Below are positions 40,807 to 50,776 of a DNA stretch of 64,000 nt, in pieces. Each line of letters begins with the position of its first letter. The first letter of the stretch is position 1. The stretch covers positions 186,001-250,000 of the forward strand of contig NZ_BQHY01000002.1 of assembly GCF_021602155.1 (NCBI RefSeq), given 5' to 3'. Both the position numbers and the translations under genes were made by a program. Below the pieces are notes generated by a model, which saw only the letters and a list, made by a program, of their open reading frames with translations, made no database searches and was not told the origin of the DNA. This stretch comes from Pseudomonas parakoreensis (GTDB lineage Bacteria > Pseudomonadota > Gammaproteobacteria > Pseudomonadales > Pseudomonadaceae).

Positions 40807-40891
40807 TGTAGGAGCTGCCGCAGGCTGCGATCTTTTGATCTTGTTTTTAACAATCAAAAGCAAAAGATCGCAGCCTGCGGCAGCTCCTGCA
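40807..40891. repeat. Paired repeat, TGTAGGAGCTGCCG class
   Basis: Facing arms TGTAGGAGCTGCCGCAGGCTGCGATC and GATCGCAGCCTGCGGCAGCTCCTGCA, with a central AT-rich loop, between the hydratase and the upstream acyl-CoA dehydrogenase of one presumed operon. Confidence 0.9.
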
Positions 40892-40902
40892 AAGGGTTGG
40901 GG

Positions 40903-42030
40903 TTAAAGGTTGCGTGAGATGACCATGCGCTGAATGTCGCTGGTGCCTTCGTAGATCTGGCAGACGCGCACGTCGCGGTAGATGCGTTCCAGCGGGAAGT
41001 CGTTGAGGTAACCGTAACCGCCCAGCGTCTGCAACGCCATCGAGCAGACTTTCTCGGCCATTTCCGAGGCGAACAGTTTGGCCATCGAAGCCTCGACCAG
41101 TGCCGGCTGACCGCTGTCGCGCAGCGCGGCGGCGTAATGCACCATTTGCCGGGCGACGGCGATCTGCGTGGCCATGTCGGCGAGACGGAAGGCCACGGCC
41201 TGGTGCTCGATGATCGGTTTGCCGAAAGTGTCGCGCTCACGTGCATAGTCGCGGGCCGCTTCGAACGCAGCGCGGGTCATGCCCACCGCTTGCGACGCGA
41301 TGCCGACCCGCCCGCCTTCGAGGTTGGCCAAGGCGATCTTGTAGCCTTCGCCCTCCTCACCCAAGCGGTTGGCGACCGGTACTTTGACGTCTTCAAACAG
41401 AATCTGGCAGGTGTCCGACGCATGCTGGCCGAGTTTGTCTTCGACCCGTGCGACTTTGTAGCCCGGGGAATCGGTGGGCACGATGAACGCCGTGATGCCG
41501 CGCTTGCCGGCACTCGGATCGGTCACCGCAAACACGATCACGATCCCGGCGTTCTGCCCGGACGTGATGAACTGTTTGCAGCCGTTGAGCACGTAGTGAT
41601 CGCCCTCCAGCCGCGCCCGGGTTTTCAGGCTGCTGGCGTCGGAACCGGCCTGCGGCTCAGTCAAGGCGAAAGCTCCGAGCATGGCGCCGCTGGCCAGCGG
41701 TTTGAGGAAGCGCTCGCGCTGGTCGTCGTTGCCGAACTTGAGGATCGGCACGCAGCCGACCGAGTTGTGCACGCTCATGATGGTCGAGCAGGCGCCGTCG
41801 CCGGCGGCGATTTCTTCCAGGGCCATGGCGTAGGCCAGGTAGCCGGTGTCACAGCCGCCCCATTGCTCCGGCACGAGCATGCCGAAGAAGCCCAGTTCGG
41901 CCATCTCGCCGATGGCTTCCTTGGGGAATCGATGTTCGCGATCCCACTCGGCGGCGAACGGTTTCAGCCGTTCCTCGGCGAATTGCCGGGCCATGTCGCG
42001 GATCTGGGTCTGGTCTTCGTTGGGAATCAT
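40903..42030 (-). CDS. Acyl-CoA dehydrogenase, probable 2-methylbutyryl-CoA dehydrogenase
   Basis: A 375-residue FAD enzyme: [35 protein letters not shown] and [20 protein letters not shown] with catalytic Glu in [14 protein letters not shown]. Its neighbours (hydratase, thiolase, type-II-like dehydrogenase, acyl-CoA synthetase) make up an isoleucine-type beta-oxidation set, so 2-methylbutyryl-CoA is the likely substrate. Short straight-chain acyl-CoA is the alternative. The set resembles the PP_2213-2217 and PA2552-2555 loci that I recall from other pseudomonads. Confidence 0.9.
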   Translation of the reverse strand: MIPNEDQTQIRDMARQFAEERLKPFAAEWDREHRFPKEAIGEMAELGFFGMLVPEQWGGCDTGYLAYAMALEEIAAGDGACSTIMSVHNSVGCVPILKFGNDDQRERFLKPLASGAMLGAFALTEPQAGSDASSLKTRARLEGDHYVLNGCKQFITSGQNAGIVIVFAVTDPSAGKRGITAFIVPTDSPGYKVARVEDKLGQHASDTCQILFEDVKVPVANRLGEEGEGYKIALANLEGGRVGIASQAVGMTRAAFEAARDYARERDTFGKPIIEHQAVAFRLADMATQIAVARQMVHYAAALRDSGQPALVEASMAKLFASEMAEKVCSMALQTLGGYGYLNDFPLERIYRDVRVCQIYEGTSDIQRMVISRNL

Positions 42031-42070
42031 GGTGAATCCTTAACTTAAATCCGGGTTACACACCGCCCCC

Positions 42071-42162
42071 TGTAGGAGCTGCCGCAGGCTGCGATCTTTT
42101 GATTTTGATTTTAAAAACAAGATCAAAAGATCGCAGCCTCGTTGCACTCGACAGCTCCTACA
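42071..42162. repeat. Paired repeat, TGTAGGAGCTGCCG class with GTTGCACTCGACAG variant arm
   Basis: Facing arms TGTAGGAGCTGCCGCAGGCTGCGATC and GATCGCAGCCTCGTTGCACTCGACAGCTCCTACA, separating the acyl-CoA dehydrogenase from the thiolase gene. Confidence 0.9.
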
Positions 42163-42174
42163 GTGAGAGGGTGT

Positions 42175-43368
42175 TCAGTACACGCATTCCACGGCCATCG
42201 CCGTGGCTTCACCGCCGCCGATGCAGATCGCCGCAATCCCGCGTTTCAGGTTTTTCTGGCGCAAGGCCGAGAGCAAGGTCACCAGAATCCGCGCGCCCGA
42301 GGCACCGATCGGATGGCCCAGCGCGCAGGCGCCGCCGTGCACGTTGAGCTTGTCGTGGGGGATTTCCAGGTGAGTCATCGCGGCCATCGCCACCACGGCG
42401 AACGCTTCGTTGATTTCGAACAGATCGACCTCGTTCAACGCCCAACCGGTCTTCTTCACCAGCTTCTTGATCGCGCCAATCGGTGCCACCGGGAACAGGC
42501 CCGGCGTGTCGGCAAACGCCGCGTGACCGTGAATCACCGCCAGTGGCTTGAGACCAAGTTTCTGCGCTTGCGACTGGCGCATCAGCACCAGCGCCGCCGC
42601 GCCGTCGGAGATCGAGCTGGAGTTGGCCGCTGTCACCGTACCGCCTTCGCGGAACGCCGGTTTCAGTGAGGCGACCTTGTCCAGTTTGGCTTTCGGCGGC
42701 TGCTCGTCGTTGCTGATCAGCAGCTGTTCTTTGCCGACGGTCACCGTGAGCGGCACGATCTCGGCTTTGAAGCTGCCGTCCTTGATCGCCTGCTGGGCGC
42801 GGGTGGTCGAGGCGATGGCAAACGCATCCTGGGCTTCGCGGCTGAAGTCGTTGGTTTCGGCGCAGTCTTCGGCGAAGGTGCCCATCAGACGGCCCTTGTC
42901 GTAGGCGTCTTCGAGGCCGTCGAGGAACATCGAGTCGAGCACCCGGCCATGACCCATGCGATAACCGGCGCGAGCGCGGTCGAGCAGATACGGCGAGTTG
43001 GACATGCTTTCCATACCGCCGGCGATCACCACATCTGCGCTGCCGGCCAGCAGCATGTCGTGGGCCAGAATGGTGGTTTCCATGCCCGAGCCGCACATCT
43101 TGTTGACCGTGGTGCAGCGCGTCGATTTATCCAGCCCGGCGCCCAAAGCTGCCTGCCGCGCCGGCGCCTGACCGAGGCCGGCGGGCAATACGCAACCGAA
43201 CAACACTTCATCAACCGCGTCGCTGGCAACCCCGGCGCGTTCAACCGCTGCCTTGATCGCCGCAGCGCCCAGTTGCGGCGCGGTGAGGCTTTTCAGTTCG
43301 CCCTGAAAACCGCCCATCGGGGTGCGGACGGCACTGACGATAACAATCGGATCGTTGGCAATAGTCAT
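42175..43368 (-). CDS. Acetyl-CoA acetyltransferase / acyl-CoA thiolase
   Basis: A 397-residue thiolase. The acylated Cys is in TTVNKMCGSGMETTILAHDM near residue 90. GGACALGHPIGASGARI carries the catalytic His, and the final CIGGGEATAMAVE the second Cys. It cleaves 2-methylacetoacetyl-CoA or 3-ketoacyl-CoA with CoA, producing acetyl-CoA and propionyl-CoA in isoleucine breakdown. An ideal AAGGAGG precedes the ATG. It is 12 bases after the SDR gene in the same operon. Confidence 0.93.
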   Translation of the reverse strand: MTIANDPIVIVSAVRTPMGGFQGELKSLTAPQLGAAAIKAAVERAGVASDAVDEVLFGCVLPAGLGQAPARQAALGAGLDKSTRCTTVNKMCGSGMETTILAHDMLLAGSADVVIAGGMESMSNSPYLLDRARAGYRMGHGRVLDSMFLDGLEDAYDKGRLMGTFAEDCAETNDFSREAQDAFAIASTTRAQQAIKDGSFKAEIVPLTVTVGKEQLLISNDEQPPKAKLDKVASLKPAFREGGTVTAANSSSISDGAAALVLMRQSQAQKLGLKPLAVIHGHAAFADTPGLFPVAPIGAIKKLVKKTGWALNEVDLFEINEAFAVVAMAAMTHLEIPHDKLNVHGGACALGHPIGASGARILVTLLSALRQKNLKRGIAAICIGGGEATAMAVECVY

Positions 43369-43380
43369 GACAAATCCTCC

Positions 43381-44142
43381 TTACTTGGCGGCCATGCGCA
43401 AGGCGCCGTCGAGACGGATCACCTCACCGTTGAGCATGCTGTTTTCGATGATATGCCGAACCAGCGCGGCGTACTCGGCAGGTTTGCCCAGGCGCGGCGG
43501 GAACGGCACGCCGGCGGCCAGCGACTCGCGCACTTCCGGGGTCATGCCGGCCATCATCGGGGTTTCGAAAATGCCCGGAGCGATGGTCATCACGCGGATG
43601 CCGAAACGCGCCAGTTCACGCGCGGCCGGCAGGGTCAGGCTGGCAATCGCGCCTTTGGAAGCAGAATACGCCGCCTGGCCGATCTGGCCATCGAACGCTG
43701 CGACCGAGGCGGTATTGATGATCACCCCACGCTCGCCATCGGCATTGGCTTCGCTTTCGGCAATGGCCGCTGCGGCCAGTCGCAGCATGTTGAAGCTGCC
43801 GATCAGATTGACGTTGATCACTTGGGCAAAACTCGACAGCGCATGCGGGCCGTTCTTGCCGAGAATCTTCTCGCCCCGGACGATGCCGGCGCAGTTGACC
43901 AGACCGTTGAGGCTGCCAAAGGCTTTCAGCGTTGCCTGCACCGCCGCTTCGGCAGCGGCTTCATTGCTGATGTCGGCCACCACGCTGTGCGCGCCGAGGC
44001 GCTGGGCCTGCGCGGCGACGGCTTCGGCATTCATGTCCACCAACATCACTTTGGCGCCCGCGTTGACCAGCAATTCGGCGGTGGCGGCACCCAGGCCGGA
44101 CGCGCCGCCGGTGACGATAAAAACCTTGTTCTCGATCTGCAT
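43381..44142 (-). CDS. SDR, 3-hydroxyacyl-CoA (3-hydroxy-2-methylbutyryl-CoA) dehydrogenase type II-like
   Basis: A 253-residue classical SDR, complete in its active site: [14 protein letters not shown] (11-24), NCAG, Ser in [14 protein letters not shown] and YSASK. The sequence, ending in [16 protein letters not shown], is that of the HSD17B10-like dehydrogenases that oxidise 3-hydroxy-2-methylbutyryl-CoA with NAD+. It follows the acyl-CoA synthetase by 15 bases. AGGAAG precedes the ATG. Confidence 0.92.
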   Translation of the reverse strand: MQIENKVFIVTGGASGLGAATAELLVNAGAKVMLVDMNAEAVAAQAQRLGAHSVVADISNEAAAEAAVQATLKAFGSLNGLVNCAGIVRGEKILGKNGPHALSSFAQVINVNLIGSFNMLRLAAAAIAESEANADGERGVIINTASVAAFDGQIGQAAYSASKGAIASLTLPAARELARFGIRVMTIAPGIFETPMMAGMTPEVRESLAAGVPFPPRLGKPAEYAALVRHIIENSMLNGEVIRLDGALRMAAK

Positions 44143-44157
44143 GACGGACTTCCTGAT

Positions 44158-45822
44158 TCAAGCTGAAACGTTGTGCGCCGCGGCCTCTTGAGCCTTGGCG
44201 ATTTCCTGGTTGCGCAAGATAAAGCGCTGCAATTTGCCGCTTGGGGTTTTCGGCAACTCACTGACAAATTCGATTTCCCGCGGGTACGAATGCGCGGCCA
44301 AACGCTTGCGCACGTGTTGCCGCAATTCTTCGGCCAGCGTCGGTTCGGCGCGGTATTGCGGGTTGAGCACGACGAAGGCCTTGACCAGTTCGGTACGCTC
44401 CGGATCCGGCTTGCCGACCACGGCCGCTTCGACCACTGCCGGGTGTTCGATCAGCGCACTTTCGACGTCGAACGGGCCGACGCGGTAACCGGAAGTCGTG
44501 ATCACGTCATCACTGCGCCCGACGAAGCTGATACTGCCGTCCGGGTTCCATTCCACGGTGTCGCCGCTGAGGTAGTAATCGCCGACGAAAGCTTTGGTCG
44601 GCACGCCCTCGTAGCCGCCGAACCAGCACATCGGCGACTGGGTGCGGTCGATGGCGAGGATGCCCGGTTGGCCGACGCCGAGTTCGTTGTAATTTTCGTC
44701 GAGCACCACGATGCGATGGCCCGGCGAGGCGAAACCGGCGGCGCCGAGGTGGATCGGATGCTGCAGACCGTGGTGGTTGCACAGCACCATGCCCAGTTCG
44801 GTCTGCCCGTAATGGTCGTGAATCACCACATCGAGGTTGTCGGCGAACCAGCGAATCACTTCCGGATTCAGCGGTTCGCCGGCGCTGCTGACAATGCGCA
44901 GCTTGCCCTTGATCGACTTGGCGAACTCGTTGCCACCGGCAATCAGCAAGCGGTACGCGGTCGGCGAACCGGTGAGGTTGGTGATGGCGTATTTGTTGAT
45001 CACCCGGCAGGTGCTTTCGAGGGTGAACGGGCCATCGTAAAAGGTGATCGGATGCCCCATCGCCATCGGCCCGGTGACGCCGAAATAGATGCCGTAGGCC
45101 CAGCCCGGATCGGCGACGTTCCAGAACGCATCTTCAGGGCGCAGATCTACCGCGTCACGGGTGTAGCTCTGGAACGCGACGATGGCCTTGAGCGGCACCG
45201 ACAGCGCTTTCGACGGGCCGGTGGTGCCCGAGGTGAACATCAGCAGGAACGGATCGTCACCCGTCAGCAGGACCGGTTCGCAAACGCTGGAATAGTTGGC
45301 CAGCTCGGCCCAGAAACTGAAGTCGCCACGGACGATGCCCTGACCTTTGGCACCGCCGACGGTGACGATGGTCGGGCAATCCATGACTTCGGCGAGTTTT
45401 GGCCGGTTGACCGCGTCGGTGACCACCACTTTGGCGTCGGAGCTGTTCAGCCGATGCTCGATGGCCTTGGGGCCGAATGCGGTGAACAACGGCTGATACA
45501 CCGCGCCGATGCGCCAGGTGGCGAACACGGTGATGAGCAATTCGATGTTGCGCGGCAGCAGGCCGGCGACCTTGTCGCCCTTTTGCACGCCTTGTTCGAG
45601 AAGGAAATTGGCGAAACGCGCGGCTTTGTCTTGCAGTTCGCTGAAGGTGTACGTGGCACTGGCGCCGTCGCGGCCTTCCCAGAACAGCGCGATGCGCCCC
45701 GGCAAGGCATGGCGGTCGCAACATTCGACGCAGGCGTTGAGCGCCTCCAGCGTGCCGCTGAGCGCAGCGTCCACGGTGTGCTGATAGTTGAACTGTTCGG
45801 TGGCAGACAAGTAATCGCGCAT
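44158..45822 (-). CDS. AMP-binding acyl-CoA synthetase
   Basis: A 554-residue adenylate-forming enzyme of the acetyl/medium-chain acyl-CoA synthetase group. The ATP loop is MFTSGTTGPSKALSVP, followed by YGQTELGMVLCNHH, SGDTVEWNPDGSISFVGRSDDVI and the C-terminal Lys in LPKTPSGKLQRF. It activates a short or branched carboxylic acid to its CoA ester and leads the operon. GAGGGA before the ATG supports the start at 45822. The substrate may be 2-methylbutyrate or a similar acid; that is inference from the neighbours. Confidence 0.91.
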   Translation of the reverse strand: MRDYLSATEQFNYQHTVDAALSGTLEALNACVECCDRHALPGRIALFWEGRDGASATYTFSELQDKAARFANFLLEQGVQKGDKVAGLLPRNIELLITVFATWRIGAVYQPLFTAFGPKAIEHRLNSSDAKVVVTDAVNRPKLAEVMDCPTIVTVGGAKGQGIVRGDFSFWAELANYSSVCEPVLLTGDDPFLLMFTSGTTGPSKALSVPLKAIVAFQSYTRDAVDLRPEDAFWNVADPGWAYGIYFGVTGPMAMGHPITFYDGPFTLESTCRVINKYAITNLTGSPTAYRLLIAGGNEFAKSIKGKLRIVSSAGEPLNPEVIRWFADNLDVVIHDHYGQTELGMVLCNHHGLQHPIHLGAAGFASPGHRIVVLDENYNELGVGQPGILAIDRTQSPMCWFGGYEGVPTKAFVGDYYLSGDTVEWNPDGSISFVGRSDDVITTSGYRVGPFDVESALIEHPAVVEAAVVGKPDPERTELVKAFVVLNPQYRAEPTLAEELRQHVRKRLAAHSYPREIEFVSELPKTPSGKLQRFILRNQEIAKAQEAAAHNVSA

Positions 45823-45971
45823 TGCCAGAATCCCTCGGTGTTTTTATTAGGCTGGGAACCGTAAACAACACAGGGATAGTCGCGCTGCGGCGCGGAGGCG
45901 GCAATGGTCAAAGCCATCAAAGTGACTGACTGGTTTGGCCATGTTTCAAGGATGTGTTGCCTTGACCGGCC

Positions 45972-46041
45972 CTATCGCTGGCAAGCCAGCTCCCACAGGG
46001 TTAGCGCAAACTCTGTGGGAGCTGGCTTGCCAGCGATGGCG
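45972..46041. repeat. Paired repeat, TGTGGGAGCTGGCTTGCCAGCGAT class
   Basis: ATCGCTGGCAAGCCAGCTCCCACA faces TGTGGGAGCTGGCTTGCCAGCGAT across 18 bases, between the acyl-CoA synthetase and the AraC regulator. Confidence 0.9.
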
Positions 46042-46067
46042 GTGGGCCAGGCGACAGATGCTCTGAA

Positions 46068-47123
46068 TCAGACCGCTTCGTTAAGGATCAACGTACGGTA
46101 ATGCCCAGGATTGGACCCCGACCACTTGCGAAACGCCTTGTAGAACGAACTCGCATCGGCAAACCCCAGCCGCGTGGCGATCTCGACGAAGCTGATCGAC
46201 GGCTCCGCCAGCCAACTGATCGCCAATTCCTTGCGCACGCTGTCCTTGAGACCCTGATAGGTCTGCCCTTCCTCGGACAAACGCCGGCGCAGGGTCGAGG
46301 CGGACATGCACAGTTGCTGCGCCAGCGTCTCGGTCTCCGGCCAATGTTCGGCGGGCAACTGCCGCAGGTCCTGCTTGATCCGGCTGGCAAGGCTCTCAGG
46401 ATCGCGGTACTTCACCAGAATGTTCGCCGGCGCATGGGCCAGAAAGCGTTTCAGTTCTTCGGCCGTACGCTTGATCGGCAGATCAAGGCAGTCAGCGGCG
46501 AAAATCATCCGCGTACGCGGACGTTCGAAACGCAGGTTTTCCGAGAACATCACCCGATAGTCGTCGCAGAAATCCGGCTCGGCGCAGCGCAATTCGATCG
46601 CCAGAATCGGAATCCGCCGCCCCGCCAGCCAGCAGGCCACGCCGTGGACGATCATCCAATAGGTGAAATAGGTGAACGCGCGGCGCGGTTGCGGGTCGTC
46701 TTCGAGCAGGACGATTTCCGCCAGGCTCTGCTGATGCACCAGTTGCGCGGGCATTTTTTCCAGCATCAGCGAGAGAAAACCCAGGCCCATGTTCAGGCTG
46801 GCGGCCAGCGTCGATTGCGCCATGGCACTGCGGCAGAGGAATTCGAGGCTGCCGGACCTGAGCCGGCGCGGATCCATGCCAAAGAACTCGTCATCGCCGC
46901 GCCGGGCCAGCAGACGCCAGAGCCTGGCGTATTGCGAGGCGGGCACCCTGCCCTGTTCGCTGTGCAGCAGGGCGGGCGCAATCCCGACCTTGTTCAAGGC
47001 TTCATCCGTGGCCACGCCCGGGGCACAACTTTGCAGCAGCGCTTCACGCACCAGCTGCACGGCGATGGTGTCTTTTTCCGACATGGAGCGAGGCAGACCT
47101 TGTGGTTTTCGGGTGACGGGCAT
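46068..47123 (-). CDS. AraC family regulator (OruR/ArgR-like, Arabinose_bd type)
   Basis: A 351-residue regulator. The N-terminal domain (about 40-230) is the arabinose-binding-like region seen in OruR/OxyR-adjacent AraC proteins, with PASQYARLWRLLARRGDDEFFG as signature. The C-terminal helix-turn-helix pair is MSASTLRRRLSEEGQTYQGLKD and IATRLGFADASSFYKAFRKW. It is upstream of and co-oriented with the acyl-CoA synthetase operon and likely activates it, as the PA2556-type regulator does at the equivalent locus. GGGG five bases before ATG 47123 supports the start; ATG 47084 is possible. Confidence 0.88.
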   Translation of the reverse strand: MPVTRKPQGLPRSMSEKDTIAVQLVREALLQSCAPGVATDEALNKVGIAPALLHSEQGRVPASQYARLWRLLARRGDDEFFGMDPRRLRSGSLEFLCRSAMAQSTLAASLNMGLGFLSLMLEKMPAQLVHQQSLAEIVLLEDDPQPRRAFTYFTYWMIVHGVACWLAGRRIPILAIELRCAEPDFCDDYRVMFSENLRFERPRTRMIFAADCLDLPIKRTAEELKRFLAHAPANILVKYRDPESLASRIKQDLRQLPAEHWPETETLAQQLCMSASTLRRRLSEEGQTYQGLKDSVRKELAISWLAEPSISFVEIATRLGFADASSFYKAFRKWSGSNPGHYRTLILNEAV

Positions 47124-47155
47124 CTTACCCCAGTCATCCGATTCACCGAAAACCC

Positions 47156-47240
47156 TGTAGGAGCTGCCGAAGGCTGCGATCTTTTGACTTTGATTTTTAA
47201 AAACAAGATCAAAAGATCGCAGCCTGCGGCAGCTCCTACA
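47156..47240. repeat. Paired repeat, TGTAGGAGCTGCCG class
   Basis: Facing arms TGTAGGAGCTGCCGAAGGCTGCGATC and GATCGCAGCCTGCGGCAGCTCCTACA in the divergent gap between the AraC regulator and efeU. Confidence 0.9.
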
Positions 47241-47311
47241 GGGGGGCTGTGCGGGGGACGAAAAACATGCCGTTCAGCGAATGTTCAGGTAAATGTCAAC
47301 CATCCCCATTT

Positions 47312-47330
47312 GGGAATGAGTGTCATTATG
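47312..47330. promoter_or_regulatory. Fur box upstream of efeU
   Basis: GGGAATGAGTGTCATTATG agrees with the 19-base Fur consensus GATAATGATAATCATTATC at 13 positions by my count. It lies 42 bases before the efeU start, where it would block transcription under iron sufficiency. Confidence 0.7.
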
Positions 47331-47372
47331 TTACAACTTAGCCACCTATCTAAATCGCTCGTGGTTGCCTGA

Positions 47373-48227
47373 ATGCTCGTTCCCTTTCTGATCATGCTGC
47401 GCGAAGGCATTGAAGCCGCGCTGATCGTTGGCATCATCGCCAGCTACCTGCAACAGACCGGTCGTGGCCAATGGATGCCGGCGGTGTGGATCGGCGTCTT
47501 CCTCGCCGCTGCGCTGGCGTTGCTGGTCGGCGGCGGCCTGGAACTGGTCAGTGCCGAATTCCCGCAGAAACAGCAGGAATTGTTCGAAGGCATTGTCGGA
47601 CTGGTCGCGGTGGGCATCCTCAGTTCGATGGTGTTCTGGATGCGCAAGGTCGCACGTTCGATCAAGCATTCATTACAGGCCTCGCTGGATCACGCCCTGA
47701 CCTCGTCAAAGCATCAGGTGATCGCGCTGATCGCCATGGTGTTCTTCGCCGTGGCTCGCGAAGGCCTGGAAACCGTGTTCTTCCTGCTCGCCGTGTTCCA
47801 GCAGAGCGAAGGCCCGGGCGCGCCGATCGGTGCCCTGCTCGGCCTGGTGCTGGCAATCGTCGTCGGTTTCCTGATCTACAGCGGCAGCATGCGCCTGAAC
47901 CTGTCGGCGTTCTTCAAGTGGACCGGGTTGTTCATTCTGGTGGTCGCCGCCGGAATCCTCGCCAACTCGGTGCAAGCCCTGCATGAAGCCGGTGTGTGGA
48001 ATCACCTGCAAAGCGTGCTGTTTGATTTCAGCGCGACGCTGCCGATGGACGGCCCGCTGGGCTCGGTGCTGGCCGGCATGTTCGGTTATCAGGATGCGCC
48101 GACCGTCAGCACCCTCGGTGCGTACCTGATCTATCTGGTGGTGGCGCTGGTGATGTTCTTCTACCCCGCCGCGCCGGCCTCAAGCGCAGACACAGCCGGC
48201 AAATCGTCTTCCGTTTCCAGCCAATAA
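47373..48227 (+). CDS. efeU: EfeU, FTR1 family iron permease
   Basis: A 284-residue membrane permease with about seven helices. The two iron-binding REGxE motifs are present: LREGIEA at 9-15 and AREGLET near residue 130. MLVPFLIMLREGIEAALIVGI is the usual start. EfeU takes up iron across the inner membrane as part of the EfeUOB system. The Fur box upstream indicates iron repression. The next gene begins eight bases after its stop. Confidence 0.95.
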   Translation: MLVPFLIMLREGIEAALIVGIIASYLQQTGRGQWMPAVWIGVFLAAALALLVGGGLELVSAEFPQKQQELFEGIVGLVAVGILSSMVFWMRKVARSIKHSLQASLDHALTSSKHQVIALIAMVFFAVAREGLETVFFLLAVFQQSEGPGAPIGALLGLVLAIVVGFLIYSGSMRLNLSAFFKWTGLFILVVAAGILANSVQALHEAGVWNHLQSVLFDFSATLPMDGPLGSVLAGMFGYQDAPTVSTLGAYLIYLVVALVMFFYPAAPASSADTAGKSSSVSSQ

Positions 48228-48235
48228 GGGCACCT

Positions 48236-49435
48236 ATGTCAACGCCTAATACTCCTCAGGCCTCGCCTCCCCGCGCCTTGCGCTGGGCGGTGGCCGGCTC
48301 GGTGGTCGTGATGATCGCCGCCGGTGGCTTGTTCTACTACGCCTCGAAAATGGCCGCCGCCAAGCGCCAGCACAACCACGACGAAGTGGTGGTCAACATC
48401 AACGCCCACAGCTGCGATCCGAACGAGCTGACGGTGCCCGCCGGCCGCGCCAGTTTCCGCATCGTCAACCGCTCCGAGCGGGCGGTGGAATGGGAAATCC
48501 TCGACGGCGTGCTGGTGATCGAAGAGCGCGAAAACATCGCCCCGGGCCTGAGCCAGGTGATCAACGCCAACCTGCAACCCGGCGACTACGCGATCACGTG
48601 CGGTCTGCTGAGCAATCCGCGTGGCGTGTTGCACGTAACGCCGACCGCCGCCTCCGACGCTGCCGCCAAGGCCAAACCGTCGATGGTCGCTTTCGTCGGG
48701 CCTTTGTCGGAGTTCCGCGTGTATCTGGCGACTCAGGGCAGCGCGCTGATCAAAGCCGTGACCGCGCTGAATCAGGCAATTGCCAGCGGCGACCTGGCTC
48801 AGGCACAAGCGCTGTACCTGCCGGCGCGTGCGGCTTATCAGCGTCTGGCCCCTGCCGCGCAACGGCTGGCGGAGCTGGACAACAGCATCAATGCCCGCGC
48901 CGATTACTTCGAAAAACGTGAGCAGGATCCGGCGTTCGTCGGCTTCCACCGGGTCGAATATGCGCTGTTCCAGCAACGCAGCCTCGACGGCTTGAACCCG
49001 GTCGCCGAGCGCCTGCTGGCCGACGTCACCACGCTCAAACAGCAACTGCTGGCCCAATCGCTGCCGCCGGAGCAATTGGTGAGCATCGTGGTGCGCAACC
49101 TCAACACCCTGGCCGACGTGCGCGCCGCCAGCGGTGAAGAGGAACGCTACAGCCACGCCGATCTCAATGGCTTCGCCAGCAACCTTGAAACCGCACACAA
49201 AGTGGTCGAGCTGCTGCGGCCGATGCTGAGCAAGTCGGCGCCGGAGCTGCTGCCGAAAATCGACGCGGCGCTGAGTGATTTCGACAGCGTACTGAACAGC
49301 TTCAAGGCCAAGGACGGCTACGCCACTTACGACACGGTCAGTGGCGCACAACGCAAACAGATCGCCGACAAGGCTCAGGCCCTGGCTGACGCTCTGGATG
49401 GCATCGATCCCGCCCTCGGCCTCTCCGGCCTGTAA
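48236..49435 (+). CDS. efeO: EfeO, membrane-anchored cupredoxin/M75 iron-binding protein
   Basis: A 399-residue periplasmic protein with an uncleaved-looking N-terminal anchor (about 14-36). A cupredoxin domain (about 50-140, [20 protein letters not shown]) is followed by an M75 imelysin-like domain (about 150-395) with the [10 protein letters not shown] HxxE motif. It would bind ferric or ferrous iron and pass it to EfeU. It is the long EfeO; a short M75-only relative follows efeB. Confidence 0.93.
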   Translation: MSTPNTPQASPPRALRWAVAGSVVVMIAAGGLFYYASKMAAAKRQHNHDEVVVNINAHSCDPNELTVPAGRASFRIVNRSERAVEWEILDGVLVIEERENIAPGLSQVINANLQPGDYAITCGLLSNPRGVLHVTPTAASDAAAKAKPSMVAFVGPLSEFRVYLATQGSALIKAVTALNQAIASGDLAQAQALYLPARAAYQRLAPAAQRLAELDNSINARADYFEKREQDPAFVGFHRVEYALFQQRSLDGLNPVAERLLADVTTLKQQLLAQSLPPEQLVSIVVRNLNTLADVRAASGEEERYSHADLNGFASNLETAHKVVELLRPMLSKSAPELLPKIDAALSDFDSVLNSFKAKDGYATYDTVSGAQRKQIADKAQALADALDGIDPALGLSGL

Positions 49436-49452
49436 GCAGAAGACGAATACCG

Positions 49453-50751
49453 ATGAAAGATTTGCAAAACCTCGATCTGCAACGTCGCCGCCTGCTGATG
49501 GGCATGGGTGTCGCCGGCGTCGCCCTGGCCGGATCGGCCCTGAGTTGCCCGGCGATGGCTGCATCCCCGGCGCAAGTCACCGAAGCGCCGAGCAGCGACA
49601 AGACCGAAGACCGCCACGATTTCCACGGTGTGCACCAGACCGGGATCGTCACCCCGCGCCCGGCGTCCGGCATGCTGGTTTCGTTCGACGTACTGGCCAG
49701 CGATCGCCAAGACCTTGAGCGGCTGTTCCGCACCCTCAACGAGCGCATCGCGTTCCTGATGAAGGGCGGCCCGGTGGCACAGGTCGATCCGAAACTGCCA
49801 CCGCCGGATTCCGGCATCCTTGGCCCGATCGTGACCCCGGACAACCTGACCATCACCGTCTCGGTCGGCGAATCGCTGTTCGACGAACGCTTCGGTCTGG
49901 CCGCCGCCAAACCGAAGCGCCTGCAACGCATGGTCGGCTTCCCCAACGATGCGCTGGAGGCCGAGTGCTGCCACGGCGACTTGAGTCTGCAGTTCTGCTC
50001 GAACACCGCCGACACCAACATTCACGCCCTGCGCGACATCGTCAAAAACCTGCCGGATCTGCTGCTGGTGCGCTGGAAACAGGAAGGCAGCGTGCCGCCG
50101 CAAGCCCCGGTCAAACCGGGGGTGCCGGCGCAATCGGCGCGTAACTTCCTCGGTTTCCGTGACGGCTCGGCCAACCCCGACTCCAACGATGCCAAGGCGA
50201 TGGACCAGATTGTCTGGGTGCAACCGGGCAGCGATGAGCCGGCCTGGGCGACCCACGGCAGCTATCAAGCGGTGCGGATCATCCGTAACTTCGTCGAGCG
50301 CTGGGACCGGACGCCGTTGCAGGAACAGGAAAGCATCATCGGTCGGGTCAAGACCACGGGCGCGCCGATGGGCGCCCACCATGAAACCGAGGTCCCGGAT
50401 TACAGCAAAGACCCGCAAGGCAAGCTGACCAAGCTCGACGCGCACATTCGCCTGGCCAACCCGCGCACCGCCGCGAGCCAGGCCAACCTGATCCTGCGTC
50501 GGCCGTTCAACTACTCCAACGGCGTGAACAAGAACGGCCAGCTCGACATGGGCCTGCTGTTCATTTGCTACCAGGCCGATCTGGAAAAAGGCTTCATCAC
50601 CGTGCAGACCCGGCTCAACGGCGAGCCGCTTGAGGAGTACCTCAAACCGGTCGGCGGCGGTTACTTCTTCACCCTTCCGGGTGTCACCGGCGACAAGGAC
50701 TTCATCGGTCGCTCGCTGCTTGACGCCACCCAACCCAAAACAGCTGCCTAA
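49453..50751 (+). CDS. efeB: EfeB, Tat-exported DyP-type peroxidase (deferrochelatase)
   Basis: A 432-residue dye-decolourising-type peroxidase. The Tat signal [19 protein letters not shown] (9-27) carries the twin arginines, and the heme-pocket motif [11 protein letters not shown] is near residues 235-245. It is co-exported folded and acts in the periplasm to oxidise iron or extract it from heme. It lies between the two EfeO/EfeM proteins. Confidence 0.95.
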   Translation: MKDLQNLDLQRRRLLMGMGVAGVALAGSALSCPAMAASPAQVTEAPSSDKTEDRHDFHGVHQTGIVTPRPASGMLVSFDVLASDRQDLERLFRTLNERIAFLMKGGPVAQVDPKLPPPDSGILGPIVTPDNLTITVSVGESLFDERFGLAAAKPKRLQRMVGFPNDALEAECCHGDLSLQFCSNTADTNIHALRDIVKNLPDLLLVRWKQEGSVPPQAPVKPGVPAQSARNFLGFRDGSANPDSNDAKAMDQIVWVQPGSDEPAWATHGSYQAVRIIRNFVERWDRTPLQEQESIIGRVKTTGAPMGAHHETEVPDYSKDPQGKLTKLDAHIRLANPRTAASQANLILRRPFNYSNGVNKNGQLDMGLLFICYQADLEKGFITVQTRLNGEPLEEYLKPVGGGYFFTLPGVTGDKDFIGRSLLDATQPKTAA

Positions 50752-50776
50752 CCATAAAAAACCTCGGAGCCGCTCC

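Noticed and set aside
39896-46041. CRISPR-like array from the repeated TGTGGGAGC units
   Set aside because: Copies are inverted pairs at irregular distances between genes, not direct repeats with equal spacers.
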